A stretch of 64,000 bases of DNA. Origin: Borrelia maritima (GTDB taxonomy: Bacteria; Spirochaetota; Spirochaetia; Borreliales; Borreliaceae). Positions within the stretch are counted from its first letter, which is position 1. Each line of letters starts with the position of its first letter. Location of the stretch: contig NZ_CP044535.1 of the NCBI RefSeq assembly GCF_008931845.1, forward strand, positions 372,001 to 436,000. The letters are read 5' to 3'. Under the pieces are notes generated by a model. It saw nothing but the letters and a program-made list of their open reading frames with translations. It ran no database searches and was not told where the DNA came from. Position numbers and translations under genes: made by a program. Positions 39,706-48,775 of this stretch are shown here, piece after piece.

Positions 39706-40908
39706 ATGAATGTAAAGATCAATTTTTTTTTCACCATGCCTATTGGAATCTTTTTGGGACTATTTTTCCCTCTTGGGATTTACAGCTCTTTATCTCATGC
39801 CTTTATAAGATTATCATACTTATCTCTTATTCCTTTTTTAATGTTTTCAATACCATTGGGAATTGAAAACATTATTGAAAATAAAAACTTGAAAAAGCTA
39901 TTTAGCAAAACAATTTATTATGGAGTTTTAACTAACCTATCTGGAGTTGCTTTATCAATAATAGCTGCAACAATATATCTTCCACAAAGAATTCCAATAC
40001 TAGAAAAAACAATACAAAATACACATTTTTTTGAAAAAGAAGCTTTATTAGAAACATTTTTTCCAAAAAATATTTTCAAAATATTTACATCTAGTAATCC
40101 AAATTTACTAAGCATTTATATGATTTCAATAATAATAGGAACAAGTTTTTATTACGCAAAACAAAAAGGCAGAATAGCCAGAGAACTAATGCTAAGCGCA
40201 TCCAACCTTTTTTATCATGCAAATGGATTTATTACAAACATATTAAATGTAGGAATCATTTTTATAGCAGCAGATTACGCTGCAAGCTTAAAAAGCTTCA
40301 AGGATTACCAAAATTATACAAATAGCATAATATTCTTTTTGACATGGACAATTATAATTTTATTCATAGTATTACCAACAATTAGCTATAGATTGACAAA
40401 AAATTTTAGAATGATATATAAAGGAATCTTTGTATCATTCCAAAACATAATATTTTCAGGACTAACAAAAGATTCTTATTCCCCCTATGTGATATTAATA
40501 GAAGACATTAAAAATGAAAGGATAAATATAAAAAAATCTATAATTATAAACATACCTCTAATAAATTTTGTTTCTAAATTTGGGACTATTTTTGTTTCAG
40601 TAATATCATTTTTTATAATTTTAAAATCATATTCTAGCTTGCCTATTTCTATCTACGAAATAAGCTATATGAGTACTTTATCATTCTTTTTTGTCTTTGC
40701 ATTTCCTCATATACCAAATAGTCTAATTTATATAATTACAATGCTTTGTTCCACCCATACAAAAGGAATAGAACTAAATGTTTCCAATATAACACCAATG
40801 CTGCCAATATTAATCTCTTTGGCTTTACTAATTGACTTTGCTTTTAACATTGCAATCATCCACATAATAAACTCCAAAGAATTAAAAGATCAAGAAAAAA
40901 TTAATTAA
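39706..40908 (+). CDS. gltP: Divergent dicarboxylate/amino acid:cation symporter (GltP-like)
   Basis: The 400-residue protein has eight or more hydrophobic segments and the overall pattern of the SLC1/DAACS family; B31 BB0401 is annotated as glutamate transporter. The early TM segments and GTSFYYAKQKGR match. However the serine-rich SSSxATLP hairpin, the NMDGTALY motif and the DRxRTxxNV motif that bind sodium and substrate are not recognisable; the matching places read LTKDSYSPYVIL, NIPLINFVSKFGT and IDFAFNIAII. Substrate and coupling are therefore open. GAAAGGGA is a fair ribosome site. Its stop lies 10 nt from the convergent proS stop. Confidence 0.75.
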   Translation: MNVKINFFFTMPIGIFLGLFFPLGIYSSLSHAFIRLSYLSLIPFLMFSIPLGIENIIENKNLKKLFSKTIYYGVLTNLSGVALSIIAATIYLPQRIPILEKTIQNTHFFEKEALLETFFPKNIFKIFTSSNPNLLSIYMISIIIGTSFYYAKQKGRIARELMLSASNLFYHANGFITNILNVGIIFIAADYAASLKSFKDYQNYTNSIIFFLTWTIIILFIVLPTISYRLTKNFRMIYKGIFVSFQNIIFSGLTKDSYSPYVILIEDIKNERINIKKSIIINIPLINFVSKFGTIFVSVISFFIILKSYSSLPISIYEISYMSTLSFFFVFAFPHIPNSLIYIITMLCSTHTKGIELNVSNITPMLPILISLALLIDFAFNIAIIHIINSKELKDQEKIN

Positions 40909-40918
40909 ACTAAACTAA

Positions 40919-42385
40919 TTAATAAGATTTGGCAAATAAGACAAAATGTTTAGCCTTAGAAGAACAATAAATACAAGTCATATCTGTTAAATCTTTGGCC
41001 TTGAAATCATCAGGAATACATCTTATTGTAGCTTTAGTTTCATTTTTAATGATATTTTCACAATTCAAATTACCACACCAACAAGAAATCACAAATCCAG
41101 AATAATCATTCATATAAGCTTTAAACAGCTCATAACTATCCTTGCTGCTTCTAAAAATCTCTTTGGTATTTAAGGTCCTAAAATTCAGTGCTTTTTTAAA
41201 TAAATCTTTTTGCATAGAATCGAGCTCTACTCTAACCTTGCTTACAAGAGAATCAAGTGATATTTGATACTTAAATTTTTTGTCTTTATCTCTTCTTGCA
41301 ATAGTAATAGAATTTAAAAGAACATCATTTATCCCTACTTCAAGGCGTATTGGGATTCCTTTAAACTCAGCAGATGAAAATCTAAATCCTGGAGAACTTC
41401 TAATGTCCTTATCAATTTCAACCCTAAATTCTGCTTTTTTTAAAATGCGCACAACATAATCAGAATGGTCTAAAATTTTTTTATTAATCTCATCTTCTTT
41501 TTTAAAAATGGGAATAACAATGATTTCTATTGGAGCAATGCGAGGCGGCAAAATTAAGCCTTTCTCGTCAGAATGAACCATAATCAAAGCGCCAATCAAT
41601 CTAGTAGAAACACCCCAACTACTAGCAAATACATATCTCATCTTCCCATCTTTGTCTTGAAATTTTACATCAAATGCCTTTGCAAAATTTAAACCTAAAT
41701 AGTGAGATGTAGCAGCTTGAAGTGCTTTCTTATCTTGCATTAATGCCTCAATTGAATAAGTAGAAACAGCTCCTGCAAATTTTTCCTTTTCAGATTTTTT
41801 ACCACAAAAAACTGGAATAGCTAAGTAGTCCTCCATAAATCTTTTATAAATATCTAAAATAAGTAAAGTTTCTTCTATTGCTTCCTCTTCAGTAGCATGA
41901 GCAGTATGTCCTTCTTGCCATAAAAATTCGGTAGTGCGCAAAAAAGGCCTTGTTCTCTTTTCCCAGCGAACAACATTTGCCCATTGATTAATTTTAAGAG
42001 GTAGATCTCTGTAAGATTTAATCCACTTACTATACATATTCCAAATAATCGTCTCAGAAGTAGGCCTTAAAACTAAAGGCTCTGCTAGGCTCTCTCCACC
42101 AGCATCTTTAATAATAGCAAACTCAGGTGAAAATCCGTCAATATGATCCTTTTCTTTTTCTAGAAAACTATAAGGAATAAGCATGGGAAAATATGCATTC
42201 TCATGCCCTGTATCTTTAAATTTTTTATCAAGTATACTCTGAATTTTGCTCCAAATAGAATATCCATAAGGCATGATCACCATGCAACCTTTTACAGGGC
42301 TGTAATCAGCAAGTTTTGCTTTCTGAACTATATCCAAATACCAATTAGAATATTCATCTTCTTTTGATGCTATAAAATCACTCAT
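40919..42385 (-). CDS. proS: Prolyl-tRNA synthetase, archaeal/eukaryotic type
   Basis: This class II synthetase of 488 residues lacks the ~180-residue insertion domain of typical bacterial ProRS and instead has the C-terminal zinc-binding extension with cysteines in CWCGNLNC and CIYC, ending in Tyr. These are marks of the archaeal/eukaryotic form. Motif 2 region (RWEKRTRPFLRTTEFLWQEGHTAH) and motif 3 are visible. The gene is the only ProRS candidate in the window. Horizontal acquisition in an ancestor of Borrelia is the usual explanation; that is an inference here. Confidence 0.95.
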   Translation of the reverse strand: MSDFIASKEDEYSNWYLDIVQKAKLADYSPVKGCMVIMPYGYSIWSKIQSILDKKFKDTGHENAYFPMLIPYSFLEKEKDHIDGFSPEFAIIKDAGGESLAEPLVLRPTSETIIWNMYSKWIKSYRDLPLKINQWANVVRWEKRTRPFLRTTEFLWQEGHTAHATEEEAIEETLLILDIYKRFMEDYLAIPVFCGKKSEKEKFAGAVSTYSIEALMQDKKALQAATSHYLGLNFAKAFDVKFQDKDGKMRYVFASSWGVSTRLIGALIMVHSDEKGLILPPRIAPIEIIVIPIFKKEDEINKKILDHSDYVVRILKKAEFRVEIDKDIRSSPGFRFSSAEFKGIPIRLEVGINDVLLNSITIARRDKDKKFKYQISLDSLVSKVRVELDSMQKDLFKKALNFRTLNTKEIFRSSKDSYELFKAYMNDYSGFVISCWCGNLNCENIIKNETKATIRCIPDDFKAKDLTDMTCIYCSSKAKHFVLFAKSY

Positions 42386-42436
42386 ATATTATCCTCAATA
42401 AAGCATTATACTTCTTTAACACATTAAATAATTATA

Positions 42437-43114
42437 TTAATATTTTTTAACTTCAACCATAAACCGATTATACTTATTCTCATAAGGATTTAACATGATT
42501 TTTTCTAAAACAAAAACAATTCCATCTTCATTTGGGAATAAAACAATCTCCCTTATTTTATAATCAATAACATTCTTTCTATAAAAATTTCCTCTTCCAA
42601 CAGTAAAATGTCTTTCTAAGGTTGAATTGTAATATTTTACAGATAAAAAAATATTAAAAGAAGAAGAAATCTCTAGAGAATTAATATCCTTATTTACAAA
42701 AACTTGATATTCGTTTCCTGTTTTAAAATCAACAAAATTTAAAAAATCTGTTTCTGGAATTTCACTCTTAACATAAAAATAAATTTCTCGACCTCTTCTT
42801 AAATGATTAATTTTAAATTCTCTAACTTTGAAATTAATAATCTTTAAAAGTTCATAAAGACTTTTATCATAGCTGTCTAAATATTCAATGTGCTCCTTAA
42901 AAATTCTTGAATGCACTCCAGAGTTTGCAAAATTATTTTTAACAACATCAACAAAGTATGCAGCAGAATAATAATATCCATTTTCAAGCCCATATTCACC
43001 AAACATAAAATACTGATCATCATTAGAGAATCCTAAATTTTTAAAAAAAACATTTTCTGAAAATCCCAATAAAAAAGAAAAAAAATAAAAAAAAACAATA
43101 TACAATTTAACCAT
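42437..43114 (-). CDS. Exported protein of unknown function
   Basis: The 225-residue protein has an N-terminal signal peptide (KLYIVFFYFFSFLLGFS, cut near residue 20). The mature part contains many aromatic residues and strand-like stretches but no motif that I know. It lies 51 nt upstream of proS on the same strand and may be co-transcribed. B31 equivalent by position: BB0403, hypothetical. Confidence 0.68.
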   Translation of the reverse strand: MVKLYIVFFYFFSFLLGFSENVFFKNLGFSNDDQYFMFGEYGLENGYYYSAAYFVDVVKNNFANSGVHSRIFKEHIEYLDSYDKSLYELLKIINFKVREFKINHLRRGREIYFYVKSEIPETDFLNFVDFKTGNEYQVFVNKDINSLEISSSFNIFLSVKYYNSTLERHFTVGRGNFYRKNVIDYKIREIVLFPNEDGIVFVLEKIMLNPYENKYNRFMVEVKKY

Positions 43115-43282
43115 AAGCTTTGTTAATGTATAAGTTTAATAACAATAAATTACATACTAAACTTATTTATAATTAATTTAATCTTATTTAAAATAATATC
43201 AAACAGCATTTCAAATTCAAAACTTTGATATACTATTTGTTTATAGATTAAAACTTAATATTCAAATTTTTGGGATAAATTT

Positions 43283-43705
43283 TTGAACAAAAAGATCAAT
43301 AGCCTAAAATTAGCTTTAAAAGCCTTGGAACAAATAAAGTTTTTTTACAATCTTAAAATGCAACATTGTAATAAAACTTATTATTATTTACTGCAAACTC
43401 ATCAATTTATATTTTTTTTAAAAACTGAAAAATCAAAGAAAAAATGTATCCCCAAAAATCTCATACAAGCAAATAAGATTAACATCAATATCCAGTCAAG
43501 TAGTATAATAATACCTGTGTTTGTGATTAAAAATTTTTTGATAAACAAAACTTTAACAAATAAAACAATAAAAAATTTAATAATAAAGTTTTACTATCAA
43601 AATAAGCAAATAAATATCAATATTTTTAATTTTTTATGTTTTATTAAAAATGTTGCAAAGATAAAAATAATATCTAAAATTGGATATAAAAAAGGAGAAT
43701 TTTAA
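43283..43705 (+). CDS. Small lysine/asparagine-rich protein of unknown function
   Basis: A 140-residue basic protein without signal peptide or known motif, rich in Lys, Ile and Asn. The start is a TTG with a weak GGGA upstream; no better start is seen. Its stop overlaps the ATG of the following outer-membrane protein gene (TAATG), and that gene's AAAGGAG site lies inside this frame, which supports translation of the region. B31 has a gene here (BB0404). It may be a real leader gene of the operon, but function cannot be inferred. Confidence 0.5.
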   Translation: MNKKINSLKLALKALEQIKFFYNLKMQHCNKTYYYLLQTHQFIFFLKTEKSKKKCIPKNLIQANKININIQSSSIIIPVFVIKNFLINKTLTNKTIKNLIIKFYYQNKQININIFNFLCFIKNVAKIKIISKIGYKKGEF

Positions 43706-44307
43706 TGAGAATGCTATTAGCAACAATAATACTTATATTAACAACAGGTTTATTAGGTGCCCAATCAAAAAGCAAAGCGATGATTGAAGATGACTTTGAC
43801 TTTGAGAAACTTCTTGAAAAAGAAGCCTCTGTGCGTCGCTTGTTTGGTATAGGTTTTGGAATTGGATATCCACTTACAAACATTACAATATCTGTTCCAT
43901 ATGTAGACATAGACCTTGGCTACGGAGGGTTCGTAGGGCTTAAGCCTAATAATTTTATGCCTTATGTTGTGATGGGAATAGATCTTTTGTTTAAAGATGA
44001 AATACATAAAAACACTATGATTTCCGGCGGTATTGGGATAGGTGCAGATTGGTCAAAGGGAAGTCCTGAAAAAGCTGAAGAAGAAGAAGAAGAAAATGAA
44101 ATTCAACAAGCAACCTCTCTTCAAAATAGAATAGGAGTTGTGATAAGGCTGCCCTTGGTAATAGAATATAGCTTTCTTAAAAATATTGTGATCGGGTTTA
44201 AAGCCGTTGCTACTATTGGAACAACAATGCTACTTGGTAGTCCAATGTCATTTGAAGGAGCTAGATTTAATTTCTTGGGCACAGGCTTTATAAAAATATA
44301 TATATAA
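43705..44307 (+). CDS. Outer-membrane beta-barrel protein (BB0405 type)
   Basis: A 200-residue protein with a signal peptide (cut near AQS, residue 20). The mature protein is glycine- and aromatic-rich with strand-like segments (GIGFGIGYPL, ISVPYVDIDLGYGGFVG, GGIGIGADWS) and ends in a C-terminal strand IKIYI, fitting a small beta-barrel. An acidic loop of Glu residues (around 130) is probably surface exposed. I recognise it as the BB0405 family, reported as an integral outer-membrane protein required for mammalian infection. The paralogue follows 10 nt downstream. AAAGGAG is a good ribosome site. Confidence 0.85.
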   Translation: MRMLLATIILILTTGLLGAQSKSKAMIEDDFDFEKLLEKEASVRRLFGIGFGIGYPLTNITISVPYVDIDLGYGGFVGLKPNNFMPYVVMGIDLLFKDEIHKNTMISGGIGIGADWSKGSPEKAEEEEEENEIQQATSLQNRIGVVIRLPLVIEYSFLKNIVIGFKAVATIGTTMLLGSPMSFEGARFNFLGTGFIKIYI

Positions 44308-44317
44308 TGGAGAATAA

Positions 44318-44929
44318 ATGATAAAAAATTTTAAAAAAATGCATATTTTAACATTAGCATTAGGTATAATAAACCTTTCTTATGCATCTGACAACTATAT
44401 GGTCAGATGTAGCAAGGAAGAAGATTCAACCACCTGCATCGCAAAACTTAAAGACATAAAAGAAAAAAAAAGTTATGACTTATTTTCAATGGGAATTGGA
44501 ATAGGAAATCCTATTGCAAACATTATAATTTCAATTCCTTATGTAAATATTGATTTTGGATACGGAGGCTTTATTGGACCTAAATCGAACAATTTTGAAA
44601 ATTATCTAAACGGAGGAATAGATATTATTTTTAAAAAGCAAATTGGGCAATACATGAGAATCGGCGGCGGCATTGGAATAGGTGCAGATTGGACAAAAGA
44701 ATCCCTTATCCCTCCTGACCAAGAGGAAGAAACTGAATATGAAAGAATAGGCGCTGTTATAAGAATTCCTTTTGTAATGGAATATAATTTTGCAAAAAAT
44801 TTATCCATAGGATTCAAAATTTACCCTGCATTAGGGCCAACAATATTGCTAACAAAGCCAAGTATTTTATTTGAAGGAATTAAATTCAATTTCTTTGGAT
44901 TTGGATTCATAAAATTTGCATTTAATTAG
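44318..44929 (+). CDS. Outer-membrane beta-barrel protein (BB0406 type), paralogue of the preceding gene
   Basis: The 203-residue protein has a signal peptide (cut near YAS, residue 23) and shares the barrel segments with its neighbour: MGIGIGNPIANIIISIPYVNIDFGYGGFIGPK and GGGIGIGADWT. It has two extra cysteines near the N-terminus (MVRCSKEEDSTTC) and a different acidic loop (PPDQEEETE). It corresponds to BB0406, a surface-exposed protein reported to bind laminin. The two are a tandem duplication that has diverged in the loops. Confidence 0.85.
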   Translation: MIKNFKKMHILTLALGIINLSYASDNYMVRCSKEEDSTTCIAKLKDIKEKKSYDLFSMGIGIGNPIANIIISIPYVNIDFGYGGFIGPKSNNFENYLNGGIDIIFKKQIGQYMRIGGGIGIGADWTKESLIPPDQEEETEYERIGAVIRIPFVMEYNFAKNLSIGFKIYPALGPTILLTKPSILFEGIKFNFFGFGFIKFAFN

Positions 44930-44950
44930 CCAAATAAAATAATTTCGGAT

Positions 44951-44982
44951 AAGATTAAGCCCACATAAGCAAGCTTAATCTT
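44951..44982. terminator. Hairpin between convergent BB0406-type gene and manA
   Basis: Perfect 10-bp arms (AAGATTAAGC and GCTTAATCTT) with a 12-nt loop. The second arm covers the manA stop codon. It lies 21 nt after the plus-strand stop. A strong U-tract is lacking on both sides, so it may be a two-way terminator of moderate strength. Confidence 0.6.
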
Positions 44983-46099
44983 GATCAAAACCAGCAATAA
45001 AAGCTTGCCCATCCCCATTAATAAATAAGTTTTTAGCTTTTTTGCCTATAAAAATGCTCTCGCCTTTGTTAAGATTTAAAGATTTATTTATACTCACACA
45101 CCCATCTAAAACTAACAAGACCATTGGACTATTCCTATTGATGCAAATGCTCTCATTTATTTTTTTTTCAATTAGTTTCAAATTGGTATTGGGAAGCCTA
45201 AATACATTAAAACTATTTTGGAAATCAGGACTTAAAAATGATAAGTTTCCCTCCTCAAATTGACCAACTCTTAACATCTCCTCTTTATCAATATACTTGG
45301 TAGTAAGCCCAGCTCTAATAACATTGTCAGAATTGGTCATAAGCTCAATGCAGTCTCCTTTAAGATACGCATGCACCTCCTGACTATTTGTATAAAAAAC
45401 TTCTCCTGGTTTTAGCTTTAAAATATTCATACCCAAAAATACTAAAAGCCCCACATCTATACCATAAATATTATAAATTTCATTAAACCAATAGCCTCTA
45501 AAATTATCAATAAGATTCAAATTTTTTAAAATTTTTTCAATAATCTTTTCAAGTTCATGCGTTTGCAATTCAAAAATAGTTTTTACAAAGCCTATATGTG
45601 ATTGAAAGTCGAAATTTAATTCCAAAGTTTCACAAATTTTTTTAATCTCGTCTAAAGGCAAAAAGCCTTTAAGAGCATAAAAATCACTAAGAGCATAAAT
45701 AAGTTCAATTTTGGGATTTTTGTCTTTGTATGTCCTTTTGGGATCATTAATGTCTATACCTTTATTGTTTTCTGATTCAAAACCTTTTAAGGCAAAATCT
45801 TTAGAAGGGTGAATTTGAATAGATAAAGGCTTACTTGCAGACAATACCTTAAACAAAAAAGGAAATTCGCCATTACTACAGCCTAAAAGCTCTTTATGAT
45901 CCTCTAAAAAATCACTCAAAAGCACATATTCATTTCTATATAAAATCTTACTAGAAAACGTTTTGTGTGCTCCAAGCCACATTTCAGCCTTAGGCCTTCC
46001 ATCAATCTTATCGCCTAAAAGATTGGGAATAAAACTAATACCTCCCCAATCATACTCTTTAATATTATTTTTCATTAAAAAAATATTATCTTCATTCAT
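44975..46099 (-). CDS. manA: Mannose-6-phosphate isomerase
   Basis: A 374-residue type I phosphomannose isomerase, a zinc enzyme that converts mannose-6-phosphate to fructose-6-phosphate. Metal-ligand motifs QIHPSKDFA and EVHAYLKGDCIELM are present, with the AGLTTKYID segment typical of the family and a cupin-like C-terminal part. The ATG overlaps the fruA stop (ATGA), so it is translated together with the PTS permease; the pair suggests that the permease brings in mannose (or fructose) as its 6- or 1-phosphate. Confidence 0.94.
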   Translation of the reverse strand: MNEDNIFLMKNNIKEYDWGGISFIPNLLGDKIDGRPKAEMWLGAHKTFSSKILYRNEYVLLSDFLEDHKELLGCSNGEFPFLFKVLSASKPLSIQIHPSKDFALKGFESENNKGIDINDPKRTYKDKNPKIELIYALSDFYALKGFLPLDEIKKICETLELNFDFQSHIGFVKTIFELQTHELEKIIEKILKNLNLIDNFRGYWFNEIYNIYGIDVGLLVFLGMNILKLKPGEVFYTNSQEVHAYLKGDCIELMTNSDNVIRAGLTTKYIDKEEMLRVGQFEEGNLSFLSPDFQNSFNVFRLPNTNLKLIEKKINESICINRNSPMVLLVLDGCVSINKSLNLNKGESIFIGKKAKNLFINGDGQAFIAGFDQD

Positions 46100-47973
46100 T
46101 CAGATTCCTTTAATTTTAAAGATTTCAAAAAAATTACCAAAGCTGTTGCAACTGCAACTCCAACAGCAATTGCAATAATAAACTCAAATTTATTATCAAT
46201 AACAGGAAGCACTATTGGACCCCCGTGTGGAGCATGATTAGCAACACCTAAGAAAGCAGCAATAATGCTTGATACAGCCCCCCCTACTACTATCGAAGGG
46301 ATTACCCTTCCAGGATCACTAGCGGCAAAAGGAATAGCCCCCTCGCTAATACCAATAAATGAAATTAAAAAGGCTATTTTGCCAGATTCTTTCTCTTCAT
46401 TTTCAAATAATTTTGGTGCTAAAAAAGTTGCAAGCCCCATAGCCATCGGGGGAACAGGAATTGCTGCTGCAACCATTCCCATTATTTCTGGTACTTGAGG
46501 AATTAACCCTACGCCAAAAAGAAATGCCACTTTATTAAAAGGCCCACCCATATCAACAGTAATCATTGAACCTAGCACTAAACCTAAGAAAATTTTACCC
46601 AACACCCCCAAAGTTTCTGAATTGCTCTGCAAAGATTTAAGCCCACTCTCAAGCACCCCCATAAATTCCCCAATATAAACGCCAAAATATAACATAAAAA
46701 ATCCAACAATAATAGTGCTTATTAGCGGAATCACAAATATAGGCATCACAGGTCTTAACCACTCAGGAACAGATCTTTTTGCTAAAAACTTTGCAACATA
46801 GCCTGCAAGAAACCCAGCAAATATTGCACCTAAGAAACCTGCTTTTACATTTCCAGATATTACCCCACCAACAAGACCGGGAGTAAGACCAGGCTTATCA
46901 GCAATTGCCATTGCAATAAAACCAGCAAGCACAGGTAACATCATTCCAAAAGCTACAGAGCCAATATCTGCAATCTGTTTATAAAATGGATGCTCAGCAA
47001 AATTAGGCCCATCAGGGCCAATCCCAACAAAAGCAATGCTAAGGGCAATTAAAATTCCTCCACTTGCAACAACAGGAATCATTGGAGATACCCCACTCAT
47101 TAAGTATTTATAAAAACTGCCTTTCTCCGTAGCAATTGACCCCTTAGAACTGCTATTAGCACTAGAATTTTTGCAAAAAAATACTGGAGCATTAAACGCT
47201 TCTTTAATAACATTTTCCGTATTGTTTATCGCTTTTACAGTTGAAACTTTATAAACTCTTTTACCTTCAAATCTCTTTTCCTCAATATCCTTATCAACAG
47301 CAAGTATTACAGTGTCTGCATTCTTAATTTCTTCTTCTGTTAAGGCATTTTCAATACCAATAGATCCTTGAGTTTCAACTCTAATGTTATAACCCTGTTT
47401 TTTCGCTTCATTTTCAATTTTCTTTGCTGCAATATATGTATGCGCAACTCCAACAGGACAAGCGGTTACAGCCACTATTTTCTCTGATTTTGTAGCTCCA
47501 AAAACTTCTTCTTTAGCCTTTCTTTGAACATTTTCTATATAATAATAAATGTCATCAGTAGTAACAACACCACTTAAAGCATTTTGAAAAGCATCATCTT
47601 CAAATAGTTTGGCGATAAATGCAATAGCCTTAAGATGTTCATTACCTTGCTGCTTTTTTGACATACAAATCAAAAATATTAAATTAACAGGAGGATTTTC
47701 CTCAGACCACTTAATCCCATCACCTTTAATGTAAAGCAATGAAATAAAACTAGTCTTAACCACATCTCCTATAAAATGAGGAATTGCAACCCCATTTTCC
47801 CAAGAAGTATCGCCTATTTTCTCTCTATCAAGAATTCCTTTTAGAAACTCTTCTTTACTGTCTATATATCCCTTTTCATTGATTTTTTTAACTAAAAAAT
47901 CAATGACATCTTCTTTTGAATTTAATTTTGGCAAAATAAATACAAGATCTTTTTTCAAAAAATTAAAAAACAT
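46096..47973 (-). CDS. fruA: PTS permease EIIABC, fructose family
   Basis: A 625-residue fused PTS permease. The EIIA domain (about 1-145) has phospho-His66 in VAIPHF; the fructose-type EIIB domain (about 165-260) has phospho-Cys172 in TACPVGVAHTYIA; the EIIC domain (about 290-620) has about ten membrane helices. It takes up and phosphorylates sugar across the inner membrane. I place the start at 47973 (second ATG of ATGTTTATG) because GGAGG is 8 nt upstream; the open frame runs 22 codons further. It ends in an ATGA overlap with manA. A palindrome 28 nt upstream of the start may be an operator. Confidence 0.93.
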   Translation of the reverse strand: MFFNFLKKDLVFILPKLNSKEDVIDFLVKKINEKGYIDSKEEFLKGILDREKIGDTSWENGVAIPHFIGDVVKTSFISLLYIKGDGIKWSEENPPVNLIFLICMSKKQQGNEHLKAIAFIAKLFEDDAFQNALSGVVTTDDIYYYIENVQRKAKEEVFGATKSEKIVAVTACPVGVAHTYIAAKKIENEAKKQGYNIRVETQGSIGIENALTEEEIKNADTVILAVDKDIEEKRFEGKRVYKVSTVKAINNTENVIKEAFNAPVFFCKNSSANSSSKGSIATEKGSFYKYLMSGVSPMIPVVASGGILIALSIAFVGIGPDGPNFAEHPFYKQIADIGSVAFGMMLPVLAGFIAMAIADKPGLTPGLVGGVISGNVKAGFLGAIFAGFLAGYVAKFLAKRSVPEWLRPVMPIFVIPLISTIIVGFFMLYFGVYIGEFMGVLESGLKSLQSNSETLGVLGKIFLGLVLGSMITVDMGGPFNKVAFLFGVGLIPQVPEIMGMVAAAIPVPPMAMGLATFLAPKLFENEEKESGKIAFLISFIGISEGAIPFAASDPGRVIPSIVVGGAVSSIIAAFLGVANHAPHGGPIVLPVIDNKFEFIIAIAVGVAVATALVIFLKSLKLKESE

Positions 47974-48000
47974 AAACATAGCCTCCAAAGCAATTAAACA

Positions 48001-48019
48001 TATTGTATAATATACAATA
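48001..48019. promoter_or_regulatory. 19-bp palindrome upstream of fruA, possible operator
   Basis: TATTGTATA, a central A, and TATACAATA form a perfect 9-bp inverted repeat just upstream of the fruA Shine-Dalgarno site. It also contains TATAAT on the plus strand and TATTAT on the minus strand, so it could overlap a -10 box. A regulator binding site is an inference. Confidence 0.4.
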
Positions 48020-48145
48020 AAATTGCATGCTACAGCCACCTAATATAAAAAATATTTTTAAACCAAAAAGGAAAATCTCCCCCCAAATACATATTACAAT
48101 ATTGAAAAGACAAAACAATTTTTATATTATTTAAATAATCTGCTT

Positions 48146-48775
48146 ATGAAAAAAAATCCAAACATTTGTATTTCCCTAACACTACTTATCATTTCCACTT
48201 TAAATGCACTTGCAAATGAAGACGATAATATTAATGAAAAAAATAACGAATCTCAACAAAGCCCCGGATTTTTTAGCCCAGAAAGAGGATTTGCATATTC
48301 AACAGGAATTGGAACTGGAATTGGATTTTTCCTGAACTCGAATATTAAACATCTTATTTTTAGACCTTACTACACATTCTCTAACAATAATTTTGATTTT
48401 TTAATAGTTGCTATGATATTAATAAAGGAAAGCCTTAATACCCCTAAAAAGATGCAATACTTTAAATCTTATATTGGAGGGGGAATAAATTGGCACATTG
48501 CAAACTTAATAAAAAAAACAAAATATTTTTCCTCCACTATTGGAATAGGTGGTCGTTTTTACTTATCTACAAATTTTATAGGAGACATTAAATTTTACGA
48601 AAAATTGCCTTATGTGTTAGAGCCTTATATGTTTATTGAAATTTCTACTAAAAGGGCTATCCCTTTAATGGGACTAGACTTTAAAATTGATTTTTTATTT
48701 TTAGATACATTTAACATTTCTTTTAATTTTACTATTAGATATAATTTTAAGGACGAAAAAGAAATAGAAATATGA
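48146..48775 (+). CDS. Exported protein, possible outer-membrane barrel
   Basis: The 209-residue protein has a signal peptide (cut near ALA, about residue 23), then an acidic, asparagine-rich linker, and a mature domain with glycine-rich strand segments (GIGTGIGFFL, TIGIGGRFYL) that resemble the BB0405/BB0406 barrels 4 kb to the left. It ends in an aromatic, alternating strand (FNFTIRYNF). It may be a distant third member of this group. The stop overlaps the nuclease start by 4 nt (ATGA), so they are an operon. Confidence 0.65.
   Translation: MKKNPNICISLTLLIISTLNALANEDDNINEKNNESQQSPGFFSPERGFAYSTGIGTGIGFFLNSNIKHLIFRPYYTFSNNNFDFLIVAMILIKESLNTPKKMQYFKSYIGGGINWHIANLIKKTKYFSSTIGIGGRFYLSTNFIGDIKFYEKLPYVLEPYMFIEISTKRAIPLMGLDFKIDFLFLDTFNISFNFTIRYNFKDEKEIEI

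Noticed and set aside
47974..48039. Longer fruA reading frame
   Set aside because: The extra 22 codons cover the palindrome and the GGAGG site for the internal ATG, so they are leader sequence.
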